From NCBI GenBank assembly GCA_046594225.1, contig JBKJPW010000234.1:1-18076 (forward strand): a stretch of DNA of 18,076 nt, written 5' to 3'. The notes under the pieces are model-generated. The model saw nothing but the letters and a program-made list of their open reading frames with translations, ran no database searches and had not been told where the DNA came from. Of this stretch, positions 6,083 to 15,078 are shown in pieces. The position numbers and the translations under genes are program-made. This stretch comes from UBA4416 sp046594225 (GTDB lineage Bacteria > Bacteroidota > Bacteroidia > B-17B0 > Aurantibacillaceae). Position 1 is the stretch's first letter. Every line of letters starts with the position of its first letter.

Positions 6083-6936
6083 TGAAACTTATTGAATGCC
6101 CAAGAGATGCCATGCAAGGCATCAAAGATATGATCCCAACAGATGTAAAAGTAAAATATATAAATTCGCTTTTAAACATTGGATTTGACACGATTGATTT
6201 TGGAAGTTTTGTATCTCCAAAAGCCATTCCTCAAATGCATGATACTGCTGATGTATTAAAACAATTAGACCTATCGCAAACGAAAAGTAAGTTATTAGCC
6301 ATTATTGCTAATACACGCGGTGCTCAGGATGCTTGCTCGTTTGAAGAAATAAAATACTTAGGTTTTCCTTTTTCTATTTCTGAAACATTTCAGCAACGCA
6401 ATGCTAATTCAAGCATCGCCGAATCATTAATTAGAGTTGAAGAGATTCAAAATTTATGTGTAAACAATAACAAAGAATTAGTGGTTTACATTTCTATGGC
6501 TTTTGGTAACCCATACGGAGATGTTTGGGATAGCGACATTGTTATTGAATGGACAAAAAAATTAAGTGACTTGGGAGTGAAAATTATTGCTTTGTCTGAC
6601 ACTATTGGAGTATCTGACAGAATAAATATTAGTTATTTATTTTCTAATATCATTCCTGAATTTAAACATATTGAAATTGGTGCTCACCTCCACTCTACTA
6701 AAGATAAAGCTCAAGAAAAAATTGATGCGGCTTATAAAAGTGGTTGTCAACGTTTTGATGTGGCCATACATGGTTTTGGTGGTTGCCCAATGGCAAAAGA
6801 TGATTTAACAGGAAATTTAGCAACTGAAGATTTGGAATTTTATTTTGATAAAAACAAAATTCCTTTAAACCTCAACAAAGCACTATTAGATAAAGCCTAT
6901 TTAGAAAGTTGGGATGTGTTTAATAAATACCATTAA
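6082..6936 (+). CDS. Hydroxymethylglutaryl-CoA lyase family protein
   Basis: A 284-residue TIM-barrel protein of the HMGL-like family, most like HMG-CoA lyase, which splits HMG-CoA to acetoacetate and acetyl-CoA in leucine breakdown. The catalytic set is complete: Arg8-Asp9 in ECPRDAMQG, His202 and His204 in GAHLHST, and Cys235 in HGFGGCPMAKDD. The His204-Cys235 distance (31) equals that between His235 and Cys266 of the human enzyme. The TGNLATED stretch after the cysteine and SFVSPKAIPQMHD (42-54) are also typical. It differs from the usual sequence in ECPRDAMQ (normally VGPRDGLQ), HLHST (normally HCHDT) and CPMA (normally CPYA), so a related acyl-CoA lyase is possible. It starts inside the pyrD stop codon, with no room for its own promoter. 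Confidence 0.88.
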   Translation: MKLIECPRDAMQGIKDMIPTDVKVKYINSLLNIGFDTIDFGSFVSPKAIPQMHDTADVLKQLDLSQTKSKLLAIIANTRGAQDACSFEEIKYLGFPFSISETFQQRNANSSIAESLIRVEEIQNLCVNNNKELVVYISMAFGNPYGDVWDSDIVIEWTKKLSDLGVKIIALSDTIGVSDRINISYLFSNIIPEFKHIEIGAHLHSTKDKAQEKIDAAYKSGCQRFDVAIHGFGGCPMAKDDLTGNLATEDLEFYFDKNKIPLNLNKALLDKAYLESWDVFNKYH

Positions 6937-6944
6937 GAAGTGAC

Positions 6945-7003
6945 AAAAGAGACGAAGGGGACTACTTGACTAAAGAGACATCAAATTAATATAGTGTCTC
7001 TTT
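6945..7003. repeat. Repeat cluster of AAAGAGAC with hairpin between convergent genes
   Basis: The 101-bp gap between two converging genes carries direct copies of AAAGAGAC at 6946-6953 and 6972-6979 and an inverted copy near 6996-7003. The second and third form a perfect 9-bp inverted repeat (AAAGAGACA at 6972-6980, TGTCTCTTT at 6995-7003) with a 14-nt loop. The T-runs on either side are short, so as a terminator it is weak but could serve both strands. Purine-rich AAGGGGA and AAAGGGA words flank it. Confidence 0.6.
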
Positions 7004-7037
7004 TATCCCTTTAATCTTTTGAATCTTTTCCGTCCCT

Positions 7038-7556
7038 TTATCGTAGCATTTCCCATAACACTATTCCCATACATACAGAAACATTAAAGGAATGTTTTGT
7101 GCCAAACTGAGGGATTTCGATACAGGCATTGCTTTGATTGATAATATCCTGTTCTACTCCATATACTTCGTTACCAAATACTAAAGCTAATGGCTGCTCT
7201 GGTTTTTGAAATTGATTGAGCATAACAGAATCTTTAGCCTGTTCAATAGAAGCAATATAATAGTTGTTCAACTTTAATTCATCAACAGCTTCCTGAGTAC
7301 TTTTGAAATGTTTCCAGCTAACTGTTTCGGTAGCTCCCAGTGCTGTTTTTTCTATTTCTGGTTTTGGAGGGGTTCCAGTTACACCACATAAATAAATGGC
7401 TTCAATTAAAAAAGCATCTGCTGTTCTAAAAGCAGAACCTACATTATTTAAACTTCTGATATTATCTAATACCAAAATGATTTTATTTTTTTGAGAGGCT
7501 TTAAATTCGTCTGAACTTAAACGTCCTAAATCATTCATGCTTAATTTTTCGTTCAT
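7038..7556 (-). CDS. TrmH-family (SpoU) RNA 2'-O-ribose methyltransferase
   Basis: A 172-residue SPOUT-class methyltransferase that adds a methyl group from S-adenosylmethionine to a ribose 2'-OH of tRNA or rRNA. All three SpoU motifs are visible: motif 1 DNIRSLNNVGSAFRTADA (31-48) with the invariant Asn and Arg44; motif 2 LALVFGNEVYGVEQDII (123-139); motif 3 CIEIPQFGTKHSFNVSVCMG (145-164), which closes the SAM-binding knot. It lacks the N-terminal RNA-binding domain of TrmB/RlmB-type members and is the compact form. The target nucleotide cannot be deduced. It is convergent with the HMG-CoA lyase gene and lies 83 nt downstream of sprA on the same strand, with a dispersed-repeat-like sequence between. 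Confidence 0.92.
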   Translation of the reverse strand: MNEKLSMNDLGRLSSDEFKASQKNKIILVLDNIRSLNNVGSAFRTADAFLIEAIYLCGVTGTPPKPEIEKTALGATETVSWKHFKSTQEAVDELKLNNYYIASIEQAKDSVMLNQFQKPEQPLALVFGNEVYGVEQDIINQSNACIEIPQFGTKHSFNVSVCMGIVLWEMLR

Positions 7557-7575
7557 AGGTAAATTTGTTCTCGTG

Positions 7576-7598
7576 TTTCGACTCCGCTCAACATGACA
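7576..7598. repeat. Putative dispersed intergenic repeat
   Basis: The segment containing CGACTCCGCTCAACATGACA is more GC-rich than its surroundings and resembles a short sequence I have seen scattered between genes in Bacteroidota genomes (its other strand reads TGTCATGTTGAGCGGAGTCG). It lies between sprA and the TrmH-family gene. Only one copy is in the window, so its repeat status is inference. Confidence 0.45.
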
Positions 7599-7639
7599 GC
7601 TCGAACTGACAATATCAATACGGAACTATCTAATTACTT

Positions 7640-10600
7640 TTACTGAAGATTAAACCTTAAACTAAATCCAGCGTTTGTATTTGCTGTTGGAAATGAATTG
7701 GAAGTTTGTGGTTTTGTTCTAATCCAATCGTAGAATATTCTTAAGTTAATGGCTTGTGTTAATTGATAATCTAAAGCTGTTTTTAAAGTGATAATATTTT
7801 GTCCACCAGTTGGAGTACTAATTTCATCCACAATTCTTCTAATAACCGTCATGTTTTTTCTGTAAGATAAATCCAACTTAAAGTTTAAGTCGCTTTTCAC
7901 AGATTGTCCTTTAATTTTAACAGCCTTTATTACTAAATTAGGAAAACGATACCCAATACCAATAACATACTCCTGACCTTTTGTTTCAATAATTTGCGGT
8001 CCAGTAATATTTAAGTTAACAGTTTTATCTTTCTTTATTTCAAAATTTGCCAATAAACCTGGTTTATTAAACTTAAAATCAAATTTAATTAATGGACTAA
8101 AGGCTTCTGTAATGGTTGCGCCTGCAATAGTATATTTTGGGTTAAAGTTGGCCGACTGTTGAACACCTCCAAATACAGAGTTTTGAACCGGCACTCTGGA
8201 TTCTGAATACTGATCACCGTCTTTATCCACAAATAATAAGTTGTTTGAATAACCACCAATACTGTACATTGAACGGTAAGAGTGGCGTAATGTAACTGAT
8301 TGGAAGAATTTTTTCACAGCTTTTAATTTACCAATTCCATCCCAACTAACTGTCCAGTTTGGTAAAGGAATCTGTTTAAACATTTTATCAGTTCCTACTC
8401 CTTTTACTTTTCTACCAGTATATGCTTGATGAAAAGCTCCTAATAATACATCTTGTTGCGTAGTACTATATCCATCGTAATAAGAACCGCCTTTACCATC
8501 TGGCTGTGGGTCTTTTATAATAACAGAGCTATTAGATGCTGCCAAATCTTTAGCTACATCTTGTCTGATGGCTAAAAACTCTTCAAATAATACAGACGAA
8601 CCATCTTTAATATTTCCTTTGTCTTTAAACGATCTTCCCAAAGTAAACACACTAATACTATAATTACCAGTATTACTTGGTGTTTCAAATAAATAACCCC
8701 TATTACCATTATCCAATTGAGCGGTATCATATCTCACAAACATCGATTCGTTTTTACCAAAGGTTTTTGTTCCATTCAACTCAATTTTCAAACTACCATG
8801 TGGTTCCACATTTGCTCTATACGTCACATTTTTTGAACTTGTAGTAGTATAAGGTAAACTTTGATTAGGGTTTTTAACTAACCAATCGTTATTAATCGAT
8901 TTTCTTAAAATACTATCATTGGACCCACTAATAAATCCTAAGCCCGGTGCGAAATTTTTACTTGGGTCTAATCCCATATATTGGGAGCTTGGAAAAAATC
9001 CTGGCAAACCTGTACCATTTGTTTGTTGATATGATAATGACACTTGTTTAATCATCATCACACCTTTAGCCAAAAACTCAAGAATATCTTTTGCTGGATT
9101 CTCTTCTGGTTTTGGTTTAGTAGTATCTTTTAAAGCATTTAATGTAGGTTTTTTGTCATCTCCTTTTTTACTTGAACTTGCTTTACCACCAGTATTAACT
9201 CTTCTGAAATAAGGAATTTTATTGTAAAACGTCATCATATTAAAGGTTCCATTCAAATTTTTGGTATTTGTATTTTGAATCGTATTACCCACTTGTTCCT
9301 GAGCAAACGGCCTTCTGGTCCAAGTATAAGATGTGCTATAACGAGCTGTTGCATTAATAAAATCGAAAATGGGAATTTTATTAATTGGGATCTGATAATT
9401 AATATTTGATTGGTGACGGTAACCCGTTGTTGTTCCTAAAGCTAGTAAACGTTGTTTAATGGTATCTTTTTCTTCTTTAGTATCAATTTTGCCTATAGGT
9501 TCTAAAATACGTCCATCGTTATTTGCCGTGAAATCAAATTTTAAATTTTTAGTAAAATTCCACTGTAAATCATAATTACGAGTCATATTAAATGTTTTAT
9601 TAAACTGAGCCTGAGTTAAATTATCAGAACTTCCAGAGTAAAAACTTGTAATATCTCTATTTAATAACTCACTATAGCTTCTGTTCACATCCGTATTAAA
9701 TCCTAGGCGACTTGGCAGTGGTGTTAAATTAAAATCTTTCACTAAAGCCATCCATTTATTATTTAATATTTTTGATTTTGTTTTCTTAAATGGTGTCCAT
9801 GCTTTAGCATTTATAGCATAGTTATAAGATAAAGCTGCTCTATAGGTTTTAATAATACTACGTTCAATGTTTACGTTTCTTCTGGTAATTTCGTTATAAG
9901 CATAGGTTACCGAAAAGTTTGATACATCCCAAGGCATTGGTTTAGCTCCATCTTTCTTAAATCCATCTATTCTGACATTTGAAAAGTTGTACCCTTTACG
10001 AACAGTTACATCCTGTGCATTTTTCTTAATTTGCTTTTGTAATTCACTTGGAATATTTGGATTATCAATCTTAATATCGGGATCATAAGGACTATATTGT
10101 GGTGTGATTTTAGTTTCGCCATAAGCGTAATAAACTGGTAAATTCACTTTCCACTTAACAGGGAAAAATTTTCCTATTTGAAAAGTAGATGTTGCGTCCC
10201 ACTGAAAGTTTGTTTCTCTACTTCGTTCACTAATTTTCTTTTCAATACTACCAAAAAATGGTTTACTATAAGTTGCTGCCAACGACACCTGACCTAAATC
10301 GGCTAATTTTGCTTGTACACTTCCGGTTGTTGCCCATCCTCCTTTGTTTTCAAAATCGGTTAATCGTAACTCATTTACCCATACCTCCACACATTTTGGT
10401 AGGTTACCATTATCTTTAGGATTTCTAATTCCTATCATAATACTTTTTATACCTGCCAAATTTGGATTTCCAACTACTGTTATATTATTACTACCATCTG
10501 ATTCGGTATATGGAATTTGCATAGATGCTAAGTCGGTTCCAGATACCGAATTACGCTGTACTTTGGCTGAAGTAATTTTTTCGAAATCAATAATAAACTC

Positions 10601-13600
10601 ATTTTCTGTAGGCCAAACTGTATATTTTCCATCATCCGTATTTGGATCAAAATAACCTGGATTTGTTAGTTTTACAGGAACCTCATATTCGTAATAATTG
10701 TTATTGTAATCCGAACCTAAACGAACAAACACCGTTACATCTCCATCATTTAAAGGATCAATGCCTAATTTTTCGGCATGCATAAATAATTTCATTTTTT
10801 TGAACGAACGCACATCTAACTCTGTACTTTTAATAATTGCTCTACTATCACCATCTTTTAAATTACAAGCTCTTAACGATAAAGCCTGCTCATTTAATAA
10901 TACCGAATTTGTTGCCTGTACATTTTGCTGTTGACTAATACCTGGAGGTAATACGTAGTTAACGGGAACTTTAGAACCATTTTCCTGAAGACTTACACCT
11001 GAAACGTCGAACGTGGTTGTATTATCATCATTAGCAATATATTCTCCGGGTTTTTGTAAATCAAAAGCATAACGTCGCCAATCGCTACGAACTAATTCCA
11101 TACGAGCAATACGACATACAACAGGCTTATCAAAACCTTTCATAAATACACGCATAAAACGAATAGAATTAAATCCTTCAATAGATCCGACTGCTTTTTC
11201 GAACTCTGTAACTGGCACTTTAAACTGGTACCATTTTACCGATTTTGTTGTACTGCCAATTGTGGTGCTTCCATCTAAAACGTTTACTATATAATTATGT
11301 CCAACATTATTTGGATTTATATCCTGAGGAGAAATAGCAATTTTATATTGGTAATAGTTTTCTGTTTCACTCAACGTATTATCCTTGTTAATATCCTCAA
11401 TATTTGGATTATTAGTTGCAGCACTTGGAATGCTTGCATCTGGGTATTGCTGTTCGGTTGGAGAGTTACCTTCAGTACCATTGTATTTTTTATAACGTAT
11501 TAATGTATTTGCTTCCGCTTCTGGTAACGCGTCATAATCACTTCCCCTAAAAAAATGGTAACCATCAGAACTTGGATCGTTACGGGTTGCGTCAACAAAT
11601 GGATTTCCCTGATATGTGCCTAATAAATTATAAAAACTCACAAATTTTCTTTGTTCAGCACTATCCACTAAACCATCATAACCCGCATCCTGAAAAGGTC
11701 TATCATTAGGGTCGTTTACAAATGAATTGGAAATAGGACTAATAACAGGCGACTTACCAAGATTGGATTCTGTAGTTGGTAAATTAGCGCTTGTGCCACT
11801 AGGACTACCTGGTAATCCATTTTCATAACACATTTTACCATCTTTCACAATATCTTCGCTCACATTACCTAAGTTAATATACATTTCTCCACTTGGTAAA
11901 CTATTAGCATCCATATCTGGATAAGTGCTACTCTTGTAATCGCTGTTAAACGGATCCATCATCCAAAACTGAACGTACTCAATATTAGCTGCTTGAAAAT
12001 CATTGGTTTCTAATCTTCTCATAATACCTCCCCATCTAGATTCAGGATTAGCTAATTTACCAACGGTACCAGCTGAAGATGATGTAATCATACCGCTTGA
12101 ATATCCTGTTTGAGGAGCCAAATCATAATTATAAGGACCGCGTTCTCCAGGATAAAATGCTAAATCTAAAACAGATAGTACAACTGGTTGACCGTTTACT
12201 GGAGTTTTACTTGGAAACAGCTCGGTTTCTAATACCTGACGCATAAAGTTATTAGAGAAAGTAGCTTCCGGAATATTGCCAGGCTTTAAACTTGTATTTT
12301 GTTGTCCATAAAATAAAGGATCGATATTATACCAGTTAAACTGCGCTCTGTTTAAGCCTGTTTTAATATCATCATTTAAAGCCGCTTCCGGAAACAATGA
12401 AGGTTGCCCCTGAGGGATACTGGCCAAAGACCAAGCCGCAGGGCTTTTTAAATCAATTAACGAAATACTTCCTTCAAAGTCATCAATATAAGAGTTACCA
12501 TCTTTACCTACCGCTTTGGATGTACCTGGAATTAATTGAGCAAATTCGCCACGAGTAGTAATGCTACTCATTTCTTTAGTATTGATTAATGGTATTTTAT
12601 CAATTAATCGCGTTAAAAAAGGAACATCTGTACGATAATTATAATCTAAACCCCAAATAGTATTTGATACCGGCTCATCTCCAATATTTACTTTTTGAGT
12701 TACTGGTTTTTCGTTTAAGTGTAATACAGTACCACCAATAGTTAAATCTTTATTCACTTTAAAATCTAACCTTGTACCAAATAAACTTTTTTGCTGCACG
12801 TTAAATAAAGAGTTACTCTCAGTACTTACCTTAATATTAGCACCTGAATTTAAAATACTTTCGTTAATAATTTTTACTCTTCCTAAAGTATAATCAACCG
12901 TGTAATCTACGTTTTCTGTTAAAGCTTGTCCGTTTGCAGTAACCTGAACCGCACCTTGAGGAATGTTTAAGGCATTTAAAGAAATCTCTGAGCCTGAAGC
13001 TGATTTGTAAGAACCTTTAATTTTAAATCTATTTTTTTCGGGCAATTGTTGAGCAACTGTTCTGGTTGAATCATATAGCTCCTGATAAATATATTTATTA
13101 GCTGTTGGAAAATCAGCAGCATCAAATTTTGTTCGTAGGTTATTACCAAAGGGTTCTTTAGTAGATAAATAAATACGTCCGTTATTTGGATTAATTGTAT
13201 AATCTTTAATAAAGTCAAATACACCATCCGAAAAGGGATCGCCATTCACACTTAATTTATCAAAGCCCATTACCTGAACTAATAATTTACCATTTACACT
13301 TCCGTATGGGATGTATGGAATATCAACACCTGTTTCAATGTTATTATAAAAGATATCACATTTAAAATCTGCGGCATTTAAGTTATAAGCACCTAAAGAA
13401 TAAACGTTTTTCATCATCAAATCCCAAGTACTAAATTTTGGGCTAGTAACTGAACCACTTTTTAATAATTTTAAATACAAGGGGCCTGTCGTAAACTGAT
13501 CAGAGAACTCACCAACTTGATAAACTTTTCCATTGTATGTATACTGATAAGCAACGGCTACTGTTTGATCGTTATTAATAGATTGGTTAATAGAAATAAA

Positions 13601-15070
13601 CCCTAAACGATTGTTGTACGTAAACTCTGTTGCATTTAATTTACGGGCATTTTGTAAAACTTCAAAATCACGCGCCGATTGCATAAATTTATTTCCATCA
13701 TTACATCCATTTGGCGCGATTGTATTACTAGATAAAGATGCATAAATACCAGAAGCACTAGCTGATGATCGCGGTGGCATTACAGAACTTGCGGCTGTAT
13801 TTGTAATAATACCATACAAACTATTTGCTCCATTATGAGGATTTACATCAGCACTATCATATATTTGATAATTAGAGTTTGGTTGACAAAGAAGGCTTCT
13901 TAAATTCGTGTTAACATGTGTAGAATCTTCACCTAAATCCGTAAAAGCAGCAATACTACGTACCTGCTCTGTACTACCTGTTTGGTTGGTAATATAAACC
14001 TCTATTTTAGTAATAATGATGGGAGTTGTTACCACTGGTAAAGTTCCCATCCATTGGTCATAATTATCTCTAAAATAATGTCCTAAAAAGTAATGTTTGT
14101 TTACCTCATAGTTATCGGCGGCAACATTAAAGTACATGGTTTGCGCACCGCCTTGCACAGATACTTCTTGCTTTTTACCGCGCTGTTGCGAAAATAAAGC
14201 CGTGGCAGTTAACCTGCCAAATTGTAATTGTGTTTTAACACCAAATAAACTTTGACTTCCCTGAATTAAGGAACTGTTTAAAGGCATGCTCACATTACCA
14301 GCCTCAATTTTTTTGATAATCTCATCCTCATAACCGGTATACTCCAGTTTCATTTGATTTTCCCAATCAAATGAAGCCTCCGTGTTATAACTGGTAGTAA
14401 TTTTTAATTTGTCTCCAATTTTACCAATTAAGTTTAATTGGATACGCATATTGAAATCGAAATTGGTTACCTTTTGCTGACGTTGAGGAATAGCAGGATT
14501 CAATGTTTTATTACGATTTAATGCAAAAATTAGCTCGGCTGTTCCTGTAGGCTTAATGTCTACTTGATTTCCTCCAAAAATTCGATCAAATATTTCGCTA
14601 TTAACGGTTAGTTTTGGGAGCGTTCCTTTTTTAGTTTGGTTTTGAAGATCTTCTGCTTTAATTTTTGATTTCCAATGATCTTTAACGGCATCTTTAAATA
14701 ACTGGTCCTGATAATCTTTAAACTCTACATAAGTTTCAGGGCGATAATCCATATCCCCAATCTTTTGGGTAATATCATAATTACCAGTTTGAGGATTGTA
14801 CTCTGTTTTGGTGGTAATATTACTTGGATTCCCTAAATACAATCCACTTTTATCATCAAAATTAGGTTGTCCACCATTATTGTCATTAAATTTATAAGGT
14901 AAATCGTCTTTACTAACAATAGGTGAATCAGGATTTAAAATTGGTACTGGCGTATATAGATAATGTGGTTTGCTTAAAGGCGCGTTTTTGGCTTTGGAAC
15001 CAACAACAATGCTCATCAAGCCAACCGACACAGAACCTACAACAAGAAATTTTACGACTCCTTTTACCAC
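7640..15070 (-). CDS. sprA: SprA/Sov, outer-membrane translocon of the type IX secretion system
   Basis: A 2476-residue protein, close to F. johnsoniae SprA (about 2400) and P. gingivalis Sov (about 2500). SprA forms the very large single-chain outer-membrane barrel through which T9SS cargo, including gliding adhesins, leaves the cell. The GTG start at 15070 is the only one that gives a basic signal peptide (MVKGVVKFLVVGSVSVGLMS); a stop lies two codons upstream. Recognisable SprA regions are the N-terminal domain (about 60-430, with MRIQLNLIGKIGDKLKI and SLFGVKTQLQFGRL), YIDDFEGSISLIDL near 860, a second SprA_N-like stretch from about 1010 (ESRWGGIMRRLETNDFQ), and then alternating aromatic strands to a terminal Phe-containing strand (FSLRFNLQ), as expected for a barrel. 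A Lys/Pro-rich loop lies near 1958-1993. It follows ruvA by 8 nt. No frameshift or truncation is seen. Confidence 0.97.
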   Translation of the reverse strand: MVKGVVKFLVVGSVSVGLMSIVVGSKAKNAPLSKPHYLYTPVPILNPDSPIVSKDDLPYKFNDNNGGQPNFDDKSGLYLGNPSNITTKTEYNPQTGNYDITQKIGDMDYRPETYVEFKDYQDQLFKDAVKDHWKSKIKAEDLQNQTKKGTLPKLTVNSEIFDRIFGGNQVDIKPTGTAELIFALNRNKTLNPAIPQRQQKVTNFDFNMRIQLNLIGKIGDKLKITTSYNTEASFDWENQMKLEYTGYEDEIIKKIEAGNVSMPLNSSLIQGSQSLFGVKTQLQFGRLTATALFSQQRGKKQEVSVQGGAQTMYFNVAADNYEVNKHYFLGHYFRDNYDQWMGTLPVVTTPIIITKIEVYITNQTGSTEQVRSIAAFTDLGEDSTHVNTNLRSLLCQPNSNYQIYDSADVNPHNGANSLYGIITNTAASSVMPPRSSASASGIYASLSSNTIAPNGCNDGNKFMQSARDFEVLQNARKLNATEFTYNNRLGFISINQSINNDQTVAVAYQYTYNGKVYQVGEFSDQFTTGPLYLKLLKSGSVTSPKFSTWDLMMKNVYSLGAYNLNAADFKCDIFYNNIETGVDIPYIPYGSVNGKLLVQVMGFDKLSVNGDPFSDGVFDFIKDYTINPNNGRIYLSTKEPFGNNLRTKFDAADFPTANKYIYQELYDSTRTVAQQLPEKNRFKIKGSYKSASGSEISLNALNIPQGAVQVTANGQALTENVDYTVDYTLGRVKIINESILNSGANIKVSTESNSLFNVQQKSLFGTRLDFKVNKDLTIGGTVLHLNEKPVTQKVNIGDEPVSNTIWGLDYNYRTDVPFLTRLIDKIPLINTKEMSSITTRGEFAQLIPGTSKAVGKDGNSYIDDFEGSISLIDLKSPAAWSLASIPQGQPSLFPEAALNDDIKTGLNRAQFNWYNIDPLFYGQQNTSLKPGNIPEATFSNNFMRQVLETELFPSKTPVNGQPVVLSVLDLAFYPGERGPYNYDLAPQTGYSSGMITSSSAGTVGKLANPESRWGGIMRRLETNDFQAANIEYVQFWMMDPFNSDYKSSTYPDMDANSLPSGEMYINLGNVSEDIVKDGKMCYENGLPGSPSGTSANLPTTESNLGKSPVISPISNSFVNDPNDRPFQDAGYDGLVDSAEQRKFVSFYNLLGTYQGNPFVDATRNDPSSDGYHFFRGSDYDALPEAEANTLIRYKKYNGTEGNSPTEQQYPDASIPSAATNNPNIEDINKDNTLSETENYYQYKIAISPQDINPNNVGHNYIVNVLDGSTTIGSTTKSVKWYQFKVPVTEFEKAVGSIEGFNSIRFMRVFMKGFDKPVVCRIARMELVRSDWRRYAFDLQKPGEYIANDDNTTTFDVSGVSLQENGSKVPVNYVLPPGISQQQNVQATNSVLLNEQALSLRACNLKDGDSRAIIKSTELDVRSFKKMKLFMHAEKLGIDPLNDGDVTVFVRLGSDYNNNYYEYEVPVKLTNPGYFDPNTDDGKYTVWPTENEFIIDFEKITSAKVQRNSVSGTDLASMQIPYTESDGSNNITVVGNPNLAGIKSIMIGIRNPKDNGNLPKCVEVWVNELRLTDFENKGGWATTGSVQAKLADLGQVSLAATYSKPFFGSIEKKISERSRETNFQWDATSTFQIGKFFPVKWKVNLPVYYAYGETKITPQYSPYDPDIKIDNPNIPSELQKQIKKNAQDVTVRKGYNFSNVRIDGFKKDGAKPMPWDVSNFSVTYAYNEITRRNVNIERSIIKTYRAALSYNYAINAKAWTPFKKTKSKILNNKWMALVKDFNLTPLPSRLGFNTDVNRSYSELLNRDITSFYSGSSDNLTQAQFNKTFNMTRNYDLQWNFTKNLKFDFTANNDGRILEPIGKIDTKEEKDTIKQRLLALGTTTGYRHQSNINYQIPINKIPIFDFINATARYSTSYTWTRRPFAQEQVGNTIQNTNTKNLNGTFNMMTFYNKIPYFRRVNTGGKASSSKKGDDKKPTLNALKDTTKPKPEENPAKDILEFLAKGVMMIKQVSLSYQQTNGTGLPGFFPSSQYMGLDPSKNFAPGLGFISGSNDSILRKSINNDWLVKNPNQSLPYTTTSSKNVTYRANVEPHGSLKIELNGTKTFGKNESMFVRYDTAQLDNGNRGYLFETPSNTGNYSISVFTLGRSFKDKGNIKDGSSVLFEEFLAIRQDVAKDLAASNSSVIIKDPQPDGKGGSYYDGYSTTQQDVLLGAFHQAYTGRKVKGVGTDKMFKQIPLPNWTVSWDGIGKLKAVKKFFQSVTLRHSYRSMYSIGGYSNNLLFVDKDGDQYSESRVPVQNSVFGGVQQSANFNPKYTIAGATITEAFSPLIKFDFKFNKPGLLANFEIKKDKTVNLNITGPQIIETKGQEYVIGIGYRFPNLVIKAVKIKGQSVKSDLNFKLDLSYRKNMTVIRRIVDEISTPTGGQNIITLKTALDYQLTQAINLRIFYDWIRTKPQTSNSFPTANTNAGFSLRFNLQ

Positions 15071-15078
15071 GGTTTAAA

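Noticed and set aside
7577..7605. Rho-independent terminator for sprA
   Set aside because: The only pairing is TTCGA/TCGAA with a long loop and no T-run, too weak to call a terminator.
10344..11503. Two plus-strand frames opposite sprA (10344-10655 and 11297-11503)
   Set aside because: Both are antisense to a continuous 2476-residue SprA frame and have no family features.
12976..13245. Minus-strand frame of 89 codons in another frame of sprA
   Set aside because: Shifted-frame shadow; the sprA frame is intact through this region, so there is no frameshift to explain.
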